A stretch of DNA of 54,428 nucleotides, from assembly GCA_017305835.1 (NCBI GenBank), contig JAFKJY010000066.1, forward strand, positions 1-54,428, written 5' to 3'. Numbering within the stretch: position 1 is the stretch's first letter; each line of letters opens with the position of its first letter. Origin of the DNA: Hyphomicrobiales bacterium (GTDB taxonomy: Bacteria; Pseudomonadota; Alphaproteobacteria; Rhizobiales; Rhizobiaceae). A program made the translations under genes and the position numbers. Below are positions 1 to 7,132 of the stretch, in pieces. Below the pieces are notes generated by a model, which saw only the letters and a program-made list of their open reading frames with translations, was not told where the DNA came from and did no database searches.

Positions 1-12
1 AGCGACCGCGAG

Positions 13-59
13 CCGGGACCCATTCCGTGACCTTGGCGAGTTCACGGAATGGGTCCCGG
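13..59. repeat. Intergenic palindrome, 18-bp arms
   Basis: Two perfect 18-bp inverted arms (13-30 and 42-59) surround an 11-bp loop. The following 60-200 holds fragments that look like other short intergenic repeats, including a small CTCCCC/GGGGAG hairpin near 128-155. No gene is seen in 1-279. The element could fold in RNA at the 3' side of the fliJ-like gene, which ends at 280 on the minus strand. Confidence 0.7.
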
Positions 60-279
60 ATACGACCCGCTCGCTGCGCTTGCGTCTCGTTCCGGGATGA
101 CGCGCGGAGAGGTGGTGGCGGTCCTTCCTCTCCCCGTGAAGGACGGGGAGAGGGGGCGTCGGCGTGGCGCTCGGTCGTGAAAGGAAGAAGATAGGTGTGT
201 CGAGGCGGCCGTGGGGACCCCAGTCGACCGGCTGCGCCGGCCCTCGTCGCCTCAAAGGGAAAGGGGGCCTGGCGGCGTC

Positions 280-657
280 CTAGTTGAAGGCCGCCTGGCG
301 GCCCGCGCCGTCGCCCGCCTGGCCGCGGGCGTCGCGGGTTTCGAGCATCTCGGCCTTGGCCAGCTCTTCTTCCGCCTCCGCGAGCGCGGCGGCGGCCGCC
401 GCCTTCTGCTGCTGCAGGTCGAGCTGCGAGTTGCGCAGGTTGTCGCGGCGCTGGCGGGCGGCCTTGGCGAAGGTGGGATAGGCGAAATGGGAGATGTCGG
501 TGATGCCGGCCTTCTTCTCCTCGGCGGCGATCTGCAGGTCGAGCTCGGCGGCCATGCGGTCGAACTCGGCGATCATCATGTCGAGCTGGGCGAGCTGGCG
601 CCGCTTTTCGTTCACCTGGAACTGCTTGAGCCGAACTAGGTTCTGGCGAGATTTCAT
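280..657 (-). CDS. fliJ: FliJ-like flagellar export chaperone
   Basis: A 125-aa, highly charged, almost wholly alpha-helical protein with heptad-like Leu/Ala spacing. It fits the FliJ family, the small coiled-coil stalk protein that works with the FliI ATPase in flagellar type III export. The start ATG at 657 has a GGAG about 9 nt upstream. It is divergent from ctrA, with the shared 487-bp promoter region between them. FliJ proteins diverge strongly, so the assignment rests on size, coiled-coil character and the common rhizobial position beside ctrA. The C-terminal 20 residues are low-complexity and Gly/Ala/Arg-rich. A fliI neighbour just outside the left edge would strengthen the call. Confidence 0.7.
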   Translation of the reverse strand: MKSRQNLVRLKQFQVNEKRRQLAQLDMMIAEFDRMAAELDLQIAAEEKKAGITDISHFAYPTFAKAARQRRDNLRNSQLDLQQQKAAAAAALAEAEEELAKAEMLETRDARGQAGDGAGRQAAFN

Positions 658-821
658 AACGCAGTACTCCTAGAAACCCGGAGACCCCGACCAAGCGGCC
701 TGCCCCTCACTTGCCCGTCCGGTCCTCCCGTCCCGCGCAAGCCTGGCGGAATAGAAGCGAGCCGGCGTGAACGGTCTCCCCTCCGGTACGGCGAACAAAA
801 TCCTAAACTTTCGCCGCGCCG

Positions 822-1081
822 GTAACCATTCGTTTACGGGCATTGTTAATCATAGCGGCGAGGGCTTAAGGGCGGGTAAAAATCCCGCGCTTTCAGCCAA
901 ACGGTCCAAGGGTGAATCCGTGGAGTCTCTTGTGGGGTTTTCCTCACGTTGAGATTCAAGGGAAACCGCCTTTGAAACGGGTGTGGATTCAAGAGGGTGC
1001 GAGCGGAAGCTCAAACGAGGCCGATACCGCTTGAAAAGCGGAATCAGAATTTGTTAACCATTAGGTGGCAGCCTCCGATTC
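822..1081 (+). promoter_or_regulatory. ctrA promoter: CtrA-like boxes, GANTC cluster
   Basis: The 487-bp gap between the fliJ-like gene and ctrA (658-1144) has no convincing gene. It holds a CtrA-like full site GTAA-N7-TTTA at 822-836 and a TTAACC half site at 1054-1059. Six GANTC sites (CcrM methylation motif) lie at 914-918, 923-927, 953-957, 986-990, 1041-1045 and 1077-1081. About one per 256 bp is expected by chance. In Caulobacter, ctrA transcription is autoregulated by CtrA and depends on CcrM methylation. That this region works the same way is inference from the motifs. Confidence 0.6.
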
Positions 1082-1144
1082 AGGCAATCGCTGCTCCGGC
1101 GCCGAATTCCCCTCGGTCAGGCTGGCGGCAGAGAAGGGGATGAA

Positions 1145-1840
1145 ATGCGCGTTCTGCTGATAGAAGACGACAGTGCGACCGCACAGAGCATCGAATTGAT
1201 GCTCAAGTCGGAGAGCTTCAACGTCTATACGACGGACCTCGGCGAAGAGGGCGTCGATCTCGGCAAGCTCTACGACTACGACATCATCCTGCTCGACCTA
1301 AACCTGCCGGACATGTCCGGATACGAGGTGCTGCGCACGCTGCGGCTCTCCAAGGTCAAGACGCCGATCCTGATCCTGTCGGGCATGGCCGGCATCGAGG
1401 ACAAGGTGCGCGGCCTGGGCTTCGGCGCCGACGACTACATGACCAAGCCGTTCCACAAGGACGAGCTGGTGGCGCGCATCCATGCGATCGTGCGCCGCTC
1501 GAAGGGCCACGCCCAGTCGGTCATCACCACCGGCGACCTGGTGGTCAACCTCGACGCCAAGACGGTCGAGGTCGGCGGCCAGCGGGTGCACCTGACCGGC
1601 AAGGAATACCAGATGCTGGAGCTGCTCTCGCTCCGCAAGGGCACGACGCTGACCAAGGAGATGTTCCTCAACCATCTCTACGGCGGCATGGACGAGCCCG
1701 AGCTGAAGATCATCGACGTCTTCATCTGCAAGCTCAGGAAGAAGCTCGACGCCGCGTCGGGCGGCCAGAACTACATCGAGACGGTGTGGGGCCGCGGCTA
1801 CGTGCTGCGCGAGCCGGAAGACATTCGGGAAAGCGCTTAA
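1145..1840 (+). CDS. ctrA: Cell-cycle response regulator CtrA
   Basis: A 231-aa OmpR-type response regulator with the size and layout of alphaproteobacterial CtrA. The N-terminal receiver has the acidic pair D8/D9, phospho-acceptor D51 in a [11 protein letters not shown] context, and the TKPF lysine near residue 100. The C-terminal winged helix carries the [10 protein letters not shown] signature. CtrA is the essential master regulator of division, motility and envelope genes, binds TTAA-N7-TTAA, and is phosphorylated through CckA-ChpT. chpT is in this window and eipA, a known CtrA target in Brucella, is nearby. The start has an AAGGGG ribosome site. A strong hairpin at 1881-1909 follows the gene. 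Confidence 0.96.
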   Translation: MRVLLIEDDSATAQSIELMLKSESFNVYTTDLGEEGVDLGKLYDYDIILLDLNLPDMSGYEVLRTLRLSKVKTPILILSGMAGIEDKVRGLGFGADDYMTKPFHKDELVARIHAIVRRSKGHAQSVITTGDLVVNLDAKTVEVGGQRVHLTGKEYQMLELLSLRKGTTLTKEMFLNHLYGGMDEPELKIIDVFICKLRKKLDAASGGQNYIETVWGRGYVLREPEDIRESA

Positions 1841-1842
1841 GA

Positions 1843-1975
1843 AGCGAATAGCGAATAGCCAGTAGCGAATAGCGCAGACAAAAGGCCGTTGACATCGTCA
1901 GCGGCCTTTCCCGTTGTTTCTATTCGCTATTCGCTATTCGCTATTCGCTATTCGCTATTCGCTATTCGCTATTCG
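1843..1975. repeat. Inverted heptamer arrays around a hairpin
   Basis: Eight perfect tandem copies of CTATTCG fill 1920-1975. The reverse-complement unit occurs as a shorter, slightly imperfect array at 1843-1874. Between the arrays is a GC-rich hairpin. The right array ends directly against the stop codon of the minus-strand receiver gene at 1977, and the left array begins 3 bp after the ctrA stop. Perfect tandem heptamers are prone to slipped-strand length change. Confidence 0.9.
1881..1909. terminator. Probable terminator between convergent genes
   Basis: Stem AAAGGCCG (1881-1888) pairs with CGGCCTTT (1902-1909). A second short stem, TGAC/GTCA, lies in the loop. The A-rich left flank and T-rich right flank suit a terminator that could act in both directions, between ctrA (plus) and the receiver gene (minus). 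It sits inside the heptamer arrays. Confidence 0.65.
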
Positions 1976-1976
1976 C

Positions 1977-2345
1977 TCACGCCGCGAGCTGCATCTCGCG
2001 GAAGCGGTCGAGAAGCTGCGGGCGGTTGAAGGGCTTGAGGATGTAGCCTTTCGCGCCGGCGCGCTTGGCGCGCATGATGGCGCCGACGTCGAACTCGGTC
2101 ATGCACACGACGATCTGCGGGCGGATGTCGGAGGCGATCGCCAGCGTCTGGCGGATGAAGTCGACGGTCGCCATGTCGGGCAGGCCGCCGTCGACGACGA
2201 TGATGTGCGGCATGTCGGCCTCGCACATGTAGAGCGCCTCGTTGGCGCTGCCCGCCTCGATGACCAGCAGATCCGGTCCGGCGAGAATCCGCTTGGCGAC
2301 TTTGCGGATCACACTCGAATCGTCGACGATCATGCAGCGTTTCAC
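1977..2345 (-). CDS. Single-domain response regulator (CheY-like)
   Basis: A 122-aa stand-alone receiver domain with no output domain. It has the acidic pair D8/D9, predicted phospho-acceptor D52 in VVDGGLPDM, a Thr in the VVCMTEF strand and the conserved Lys in LKPFN. It lies between ctrA and chpT. It does not look like DivK or CpdR in sequence, so it may be another output or phosphate sink of the same phosphorelay. That role is inferred from position only. The C-terminus ends against the heptamer array. The upstream 214 bp (2346-2559) holds two GTAAAC/TAAAC-type motifs that might be CtrA half sites. Confidence 0.85.
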   Translation of the reverse strand: MKRCMIVDDSSVIRKVAKRILAGPDLLVIEAGSANEALYMCEADMPHIIVVDGGLPDMATVDFIRQTLAIASDIRPQIVVCMTEFDVGAIMRAKRAGAKGYILKPFNRPQLLDRFREMQLAA

Positions 2346-2559
2346 GACAATGCCCTCCGTCTCGCGCCGGCGGCGGCGCGCAACATCTCATCCATCGGAA
2401 AACTAGGCCGGAGAGGTAAACATCCGCGTAAGGGCCGCGGTAAACTTTTCCTCAACGGCAGGCGAGGGGAAGGTGCAGCCGCAGGCGCGCGGCGATCCGC
2501 GGACCCCGCCTTTCGCGGCTCAAGCCGTTGATTTCATGACGATTGCCGGCAGCCCCGCG

Positions 2560-3189
2560 TCAGGAGGCGGTCAGCACGATCTCCTCGGCCGAGGCGCGGA
2601 TGCCGATCTCCATGCCCGCCTCGCGGGCGAGCAGCAGCGTGTAGTAGGGCTGCACGGAGTGGGCGTCGATCGGCTCCTCCGGCTTGCCCCCGGAATGCAG
2701 CTCGAGGAATTTCGGCGGCACGCGCAGCAGCGGGCCGGCCGCCGTCAGCGTGAACTTCGGCTGGGTGTCGAGGTCGGCCAGGTCGACGGTGATCTTGCCG
2801 CCGCGCGGAATGGCGCCGTTGGCGATCAGGATCAGGTTGAGCAGCAGCTTGACCTTGTTCTTGGGCAGCAGCGCGCGGGCGCCGCGCCATTCCAGCTCCG
2901 GCTTCTCGTTCTTCAGGAAGGCGGAGGCCACCGCCTGGGCGTCGCCGGTGTCGATCTGCATGCCGGCGGAACCGGCCGCGCCGAAGGCGATGCGGGCGAA
3001 CTGCAGCCGGGCCGAGGCGTTGACCGCGCTGGCGCGGATCAGCCGCATGGCGTCCTCGTCGGAGCCGCCCTCGTCGAGCAGCTCCAGGCCGTTGTTGATG
3101 GCGCCCACCGGCGAGATGATGTCGTGGCAGACGCGGCTGCAAAGCAGGGCTGCGAGATCCGGGGCCGAAATGGTGAAGAGGTCAGCCAT
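2560..3189 (-). CDS. chpT: Histidine phosphotransferase ChpT
   Basis: A 209-aa protein with the ChpT layout: an N-terminal DHp-like helical hairpin with phospho-accepting H22 in CHDIISPVGA, then a degenerate Bergerat-like domain lacking normal ATP-binding boxes. ChpT moves phosphate from CckA to CtrA and CpdR. I chose the ATG at 3189 because the family starts just before the LLCSRVCHD segment; the reading frame stays open to 3351 but that extension is low-complexity. It is divergent from eipA, with a CtrA box between them. The ctrA/chpT/eipA neighbourhood matches that of Brucella. Confidence 0.9.
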   Translation of the reverse strand: MADLFTISAPDLAALLCSRVCHDIISPVGAINNGLELLDEGGSDEDAMRLIRASAVNASARLQFARIAFGAAGSAGMQIDTGDAQAVASAFLKNEKPELEWRGARALLPKNKVKLLLNLILIANGAIPRGGKITVDLADLDTQPKFTLTAAGPLLRVPPKFLELHSGGKPEEPIDAHSVQPYYTLLLAREAGMEIGIRASAEEIVLTAS

Positions 3190-3387
3190 GCAGAACAGGT
3201 CTCCAGTCTCGCGGCCGGACGCGGCCGCCTCCGCACCGGGCTCCGCGCCGCGAATCGCGGACCGCGCACCCGTCGTTCCCCGATACACAGCGTGCGCCAT
3301 CGCAGCAAGAAACCGCTGCGTGCCGTGGCTGCAACCTGCGCTATCGCGCATGCGGCGGGCCGGGAAGGGCAGGGTGCAACCGTTCGT

Positions 3388-3402
3388 TTACCCTTCGGTT
3401 AA
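3388..3402. promoter_or_regulatory. CtrA-type box between chpT and eipA
   Basis: TTAC-N7-TTAA at 3388-3402, or TTAA-N7-GTAA read on the minus strand, differs from the CtrA consensus TTAA-N7-TTAA by one base. It lies in the 329-bp divergent gap (3190-3518), 117 bp before the eipA start and 199 bp before chpT. The rest of that gap shows no gene. Confidence 0.6.
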
Positions 3403-3518
3403 TGGTTGAAAAAGATTTACGGCCTAGGATCGCATTCGAACCAGTTCAATCGCCGGGCTGCGCCGTCCGTCACCGGGCGGCAGGTGCCGGGCGATCGCTT
3501 GCCGAACGGAGACATGCG

Positions 3519-4103
3519 ATGTTCGCGAAGTTCAAAGCCTCCTGTGCGAAGGGCGTGGCCGCGCTGATGCTGGCGGCCGGGATGATGCTGTCGGGCGCGG
3601 CGGGCGCTTCCGCCGACGACGGCACCTACACGATGCAGGAGATCATCGATTCCGGCCACGGCTTCTTCGGCTCGACCTCGGGCGGGCTGGCGAGCGTGAT
3701 CGAGAAGGCGTTCGCCTCCTACGGCCTGCCCAACGGCTACGTGCTGGGCGAGGAGGGCTCCGGCGCCATCGTCGGCGGCGTCACCTATGGCGAGGGCACG
3801 CTCTACACCAAGAACGCCGGCGACCACACCGTGTTCTGGCAGGGGCCGTCGGTCGGCTGGGACTTCGGCGGCCAGGGCTCGCGCACGATGATGCTGGTCT
3901 ACAACCTCGACACCGTGCCCAACCTCTACAAGCGCTATGTCGGCGTGGCCGGCTCGGCCTATGCCATCGCCGGCCTCGGCTTCAACGTGCTGAAGCACGG
4001 CGACGTGCTCCTGGTGCCGGTGCGCACCGGCGTCGGGGCGCGGCTGGGCCTCAACATCGGCTATCTGAAGCTCACCCAGGCCCCCACCTGGAACCCCTTC
4101 TGA
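3519..4103 (+). CDS. eipA: Envelope integrity protein EipA (DUF1134)
   Basis: A 194-aa secreted protein. A signal peptide (basic FKASCAKG, a hydrophobic AALMLAAGMML core, cleavage near ASA-DD at about 34) is followed by one DUF1134 beta-rich domain with the family's Gly-rich DFGGQGSR and RTGVGARLGLNIGYLK segments. In Brucella, EipA is an essential periplasmic protein needed for cell-envelope integrity, and its gene is a CtrA target. Here a CtrA-type box lies upstream and chpT is divergent. The ATG at 3519 gives a standard signal peptide; the open frame further upstream lacks family features. A diverged copy of its last 39 bp lies 95 bp downstream. Confidence 0.9.
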   Translation: MFAKFKASCAKGVAALMLAAGMMLSGAAGASADDGTYTMQEIIDSGHGFFGSTSGGLASVIEKAFASYGLPNGYVLGEEGSGAIVGGVTYGEGTLYTKNAGDHTVFWQGPSVGWDFGGQGSRTMMLVYNLDTVPNLYKRYVGVAGSAYAIAGLGFNVLKHGDVLLVPVRTGVGARLGLNIGYLKLTQAPTWNPF

Positions 4104-4159
4104 ATTCGGGTGAGGCCCGTCTGCAAATGGCGGTGTTCTGCGCTTCCGGTGCTCACGTA

Positions 4160-4198
4160 CTGAAGTTCACCCAGACCTCCACCTGGAGTCCCTTCTAG
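4160..4198 (+). pseudogene. Duplicated 3' end of eipA
   Basis: This 39-bp segment aligns without gaps to the last 39 bp of eipA (4065-4103), with 32 identities. All seven differences are transitions. It would encode LKFTQTSTWSPF-stop against LKLTQAPTWNPF-stop in the gene. Between the copies (about 4117-4159) is a half copy of a repeat also seen at 23118-23158 (GCTCACGTA type). It looks like a tandem duplication tied to insertion of that repeat, and has no start codon of its own. Confidence 0.8.
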
Positions 4199-4275
4199 CG
4201 TCGAGCCAATATTCCGGCCGGGGCGGCCTGCAAGTGGCCGCCTCGGACTACCGACAAACCGCGCCCCACGCGCTG

Positions 4276-4354
4276 CCGTCATCCTCGGGCTTGTCCCGAG
4301 GATCTGCAAACCTCGCAATGCTGTAGATCCTCGGGACAAGCCCGAGGATGACGG
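4276..4354. repeat. Intergenic palindrome, 30-bp perfect arms
   Basis: Arms 4276-4305 and 4325-4354 are perfect reverse complements, and each arm is itself near-palindromic (CCTCGGGCTTGTCCCGAGG). The same arm sequence forms the repeat at 17716-17825, so this is a dispersed repeat family. Gap 4104-4484 holds this element, the eipA duplicate and a CtrA box, and no gene. Confidence 0.9.
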
Positions 4355-4379
4355 GCAGGGTTTGCCGCCGCGCTTAACC

Positions 4380-4394
4380 TTAAGACAGCGTTAA
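4380..4394. promoter_or_regulatory. Perfect CtrA box
   Basis: TTAA-N7-TTAA is perfect at 4380-4394, with a further TTAACC at 4374-4379. It lies 91 bp upstream of the coiled-coil gene that starts at 4485, a suitable distance for promoter control. Binding by CtrA is inferred from the motif and the gene neighbourhood. Confidence 0.65.
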
Positions 4395-4484
4395 TTTCGC
4401 GCGGCACTGGATTCTTGCCGTGCCGTCGTGGCACAGTCCTGCCCGAAGGGTGGACTACGCCTCTGGCGGTGGGGAAGGCGCGTC

Positions 4485-5741
4485 GTGATCGAGAGTATCC
4501 TGTTCTTCGTGCTCGGCTTTCTGTGCGCCGGGTTCCTGGCGCTGATGGTGGCGCCGGCCATCTGGCGGCGCGCCGTGGTGCTGACCCGGCGCCGCATCGA
4601 GGCCTCGGTGCCGCTCTCCGTCAACGAGATCCAGGCCGACAAGGACCGCATGCGCGCCGAGTTCGCCATGTCGACCCGGCGGCTGGAGATGAGCATCAAG
4701 TCGTTCAAGGAGAAGGCGGCGAGCCAGATCCTCGAGATCAACCGCAACCGCGAGGAATTGCGGCGGCTGGCCGAGGAGCGCGCCGACAAGAACGAGGCGC
4801 TGACGGCGCTGGAGACCGGCGCCAGCGAGCTGCGCACCGAGCTGCGCCGCCGCGAGGAGCAGCTCCAGCAGCTCTCCTACAAGCTGATCGACGCCGAGAA
4901 GCTGCTCGAGGAACGCGCGCTCGAGATGGAGAAGATGGGCCGCATGTACGACGAGGCGAGCTTTTCCTCGTCGAGCCGGCAGATCGAGCTCGTCGCCCGC
5001 GAGACCGAGGTCGAGAAGCTGTCGACCGACGTCGCCGACATGCGCAACCAGCGCCGCGACGTCGAGCAGCGGCTGCGCGAGGCGGCGTCCGAGAACAAGG
5101 CGCTGCAGGACGAGCTCAAGCTCGAGCGGCGCAAGGCGGCCGACCTCGAGGCCCGCCTCGAGCGGCTGATGACCAACCTGTCGGACCGCGAGGAGAAGCT
5201 CGACCGCCGCGAGAAGGAGATGGAGCGGCTGCGCGAGCAGGTGAAGCTCGAATCGAGCAGCGAGAGCGAGATGAGCGCCGCGCTCTCCGATGCACAGGAG
5301 CAGAAGGTGAAGCTCGAGGCGGAGGTGGCCGAGCTGACCTTGCAGATGTCGACGCTGCTGTCGGGCGCGACCGGCGCCGACATCGAGAAGGCGATGGCCA
5401 AGCTGACCGCCGACCGCCAGCGGCTGGAGGACCGGCTGACCACGCTGACGCGCGAGAACAAGAAGCTCAGGACCGACGTCGAGACGCTGGAGCGCGGCAA
5501 GTCGGAGGACTGGGACGAGGAGCGGCGCGAGAACGCGCTGCTGCGCGAGCAGATCAACGACCTCGCGGCCGAGGTGGTCAACCTGACCATGGCGCTCGAC
5601 GGGCCGGATTCGCCGATCCGCAAGGCGCTGGCGCAGCCCGCCAACGGCCAGCCGCAGGGTTTTTCGCACGCCGACGCGATCGTCAGCCTGGCGGACCGCG
5701 TGCGGGCCTTGCAGAAGGCCGCGGCCGCGCCGGGACACTGA
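4485..5741 (+). CDS. Membrane-anchored long coiled-coil protein
   Basis: About 418 residues. An N-terminal transmembrane helix (SILFFVLGFLCAGFLALMVA, about residues 3-22) is followed by a very long, Glu/Arg-rich, almost unbroken coiled coil to about residue 370, and a short Pro/Gly-rich tail. The GTG at 4485 is preferred because GGGGAAGG lies 6 nt before it and the membrane helix then sits at the N-terminus. An ATG at 4428 is the alternative. No enzyme motif is seen. A perfect CtrA box upstream suggests cell-cycle-timed expression, and the shape suits a polar or divisional scaffold. That role is inference; I do not recognise a named family. Confidence 0.8.
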   Translation: MIESILFFVLGFLCAGFLALMVAPAIWRRAVVLTRRRIEASVPLSVNEIQADKDRMRAEFAMSTRRLEMSIKSFKEKAASQILEINRNREELRRLAEERADKNEALTALETGASELRTELRRREEQLQQLSYKLIDAEKLLEERALEMEKMGRMYDEASFSSSSRQIELVARETEVEKLSTDVADMRNQRRDVEQRLREAASENKALQDELKLERRKAADLEARLERLMTNLSDREEKLDRREKEMERLREQVKLESSSESEMSAALSDAQEQKVKLEAEVAELTLQMSTLLSGATGADIEKAMAKLTADRQRLEDRLTTLTRENKKLRTDVETLERGKSEDWDEERRENALLREQINDLAAEVVNLTMALDGPDSPIRKALAQPANGQPQGFSHADAIVSLADRVRALQKAAAAPGH

Positions 5742-5751
5742 GCCCGGCGGC

Positions 5752-6552
5752 TCAGCCGTCCTTGAACAGGCGGTGGAGCGCCACCGCCGACGAAGCCGCG
5801 ACGTTGAGGCTGTCGAAGCCTCTCGCGATCGGGATGCGCACGGTGCGCATCGCCGCCATCAGGCCGGCCGGCAGGCCTTCCCCCTCGGTTCCGAAATAGA
5901 GCGCGGTGCGCGGCGCGCGCATCACGCGGGCGATGTCGGCCTCGCCGGCGGGCGAGAGCGCGAGCTGGGCGAAGCCCGCCTGCGCCAGGAGGCCGACCAG
6001 CGCGGCGGCATCGCCGCCCATTGCGAACGGCACCTTGAGGGCGGCGCCCACCGAGACGCGGATCGCCTTGCGGTAGAGCGGGTCGCAGCAGGTGGCGTCG
6101 AGCAGCACCGCGTCGGCGCCGAAGGCGGCGGCGTTGCGGAAGATCGCGCCGACATTGTCGTGGTTGGCGATGCCGACGAGCACGACGACCAGCGCGCGCG
6201 GCGGCAGCGCGGCGACGAGGTCGGCCGGGCCGAGGGGCGCGCCGCGGGCGGCGACGGCGAGCACGCCGCGATGCATGTGGAAGCCGGCGACGGCGTCCAT
6301 CACCGCGGCCGGCGCGACATGGACCGGCATGCCCTGCGGCGCCTTCTCCAGCACCGGCCGCATGCCCTCCAGCCTGTTCTCCAGAATCAGCGCCGAGAGC
6401 GGCGCGAAGCGGCGGGCCGTGAACAGCACGTCGAGCACCACCTTGCCCTCGGCGACGAACAGTCCCTCGCGGCCGGCGAGGTCGCGGTCGCGGATGTCGC
6501 GATAGGCGGCGATGCGCGGGTCGTCGGGATCGGTGACGGGGACGATGTTCAT
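5752..6552 (-). CDS. TrmH/SpoU-family RNA methyltransferase
   Basis: A 266-aa SPOUT enzyme that would 2'-O-methylate a ribose in rRNA or tRNA using S-adenosylmethionine. An N-terminal substrate-binding region (residues 1-100) is followed by the trefoil-knot domain. Its motifs are GIANHDNVGAIFRNAAAFG (motif 1, with catalytic Arg), FGTEGEGLP (motif 2) and IPIARGFDSLNVAASSAVAL (motif 3). All three are intact. The substrate base cannot be told from sequence. It is convergent with the coiled-coil gene, with only 10 bp between the stops. Confidence 0.93.
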   Translation of the reverse strand: MNIVPVTDPDDPRIAAYRDIRDRDLAGREGLFVAEGKVVLDVLFTARRFAPLSALILENRLEGMRPVLEKAPQGMPVHVAPAAVMDAVAGFHMHRGVLAVAARGAPLGPADLVAALPPRALVVVLVGIANHDNVGAIFRNAAAFGADAVLLDATCCDPLYRKAIRVSVGAALKVPFAMGGDAAALVGLLAQAGFAQLALSPAGEADIARVMRAPRTALYFGTEGEGLPAGLMAAMRTVRIPIARGFDSLNVAASSAVALHRLFKDG

Positions 6553-6598
6553 GGCGGCCAGCCGATAGCGGCTGGACGCCCCCGCGACAAGCCGGCCG

Positions 6599-6916
6599 CT
6601 ACTGCAGGGATGGGCGCACGAGGCCGTCGGCGAGGATGTCGTCCAGCGCCGTGAGGATCGAGGCGACCATCCCGTCGGCGCAGGAATAGTAGATCATCTG
6701 CTTGTCGCGGCGGGTGCGCACCAGGCCCGAATTGCGCAGCTTGGCGAGATGCTGCGACAGCGCCGACTGGCTGAGCTCCACCCTCTCGGCGATCGCCCCC
6801 ACGGAAAGCTCCGTGTCGGCGATGTGGCACAGGATCGCCAGTCTTTTTCCGTTTCCAAGAAGAGCAAGGATTTCCGCGATCTCTTCGGCGCGGTCAACCA
6901 GCTTTCCTGATGGCAT
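6599..6916 (-). CDS. ArsR-family regulator, NolR-like
   Basis: A 105-aa winged-helix repressor. The recognition region LSQSALSQHLAKLRNSGLV (about 48-66) and wing RRDKQMIYYS match the rhizobial nodulation repressor NolR more closely than metal-sensing ArsR/SmtB proteins. No metal-binding Cys-x-Cys motif is present. NolR represses nodulation and exopolysaccharide genes and itself in Sinorhizobium. A direct equivalent role here is not shown, since no nod genes are in the window. The ATG at 6916 lacks a strong ribosome site. The 216 bp before it (6917-7132) shows no gene. Confidence 0.85.
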   Translation of the reverse strand: MPSGKLVDRAEEIAEILALLGNGKRLAILCHIADTELSVGAIAERVELSQSALSQHLAKLRNSGLVRTRRDKQMIYYSCADGMVASILTALDDILADGLVRPSLQ

Positions 6917-7132
6917 GAAACCCCCAAGCGCATGCGACTTCGCACAATCACCGTGGGGGCGCCGATGCTGCGCGAATCATTTCACGTCGGGCTCGCGCCC
7001 TACTCGCTCAAGTTGTGTCAGGCCGAAGCTTGCCGCGCAAGTCACAAGAATTTGCGCCGTGTCACGCGTCCCGGTGCGCGCCGCACCGGCCGGACGGACG
7101 CAAAACCGCTCCGCACTTTTGCTGGAAATGCT

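Noticed and set aside
767..952. Small plus-strand ORF in the ctrA promoter region
   Set aside because: It has no ribosome site and no recognisable protein features. The DNA is better explained as promoter with CtrA-like and GANTC motifs.
1843..1975. CRISPR-like repeats
   Set aside because: The units are contiguous 7-bp tandem copies without spacers and no cas genes are present.
1914..2531. Plus-strand ORF starting in the heptamer array
   Set aside because: Its N-terminus is just the translated repeat, and the rest is antisense to the receiver gene.
4455..5738. Long minus-strand frame antisense to the coiled-coil gene
   Set aside because: It is Leu/Arg/Gln-rich low complexity, with no family match, and arises from the Glu/Arg codon pattern on the plus strand.
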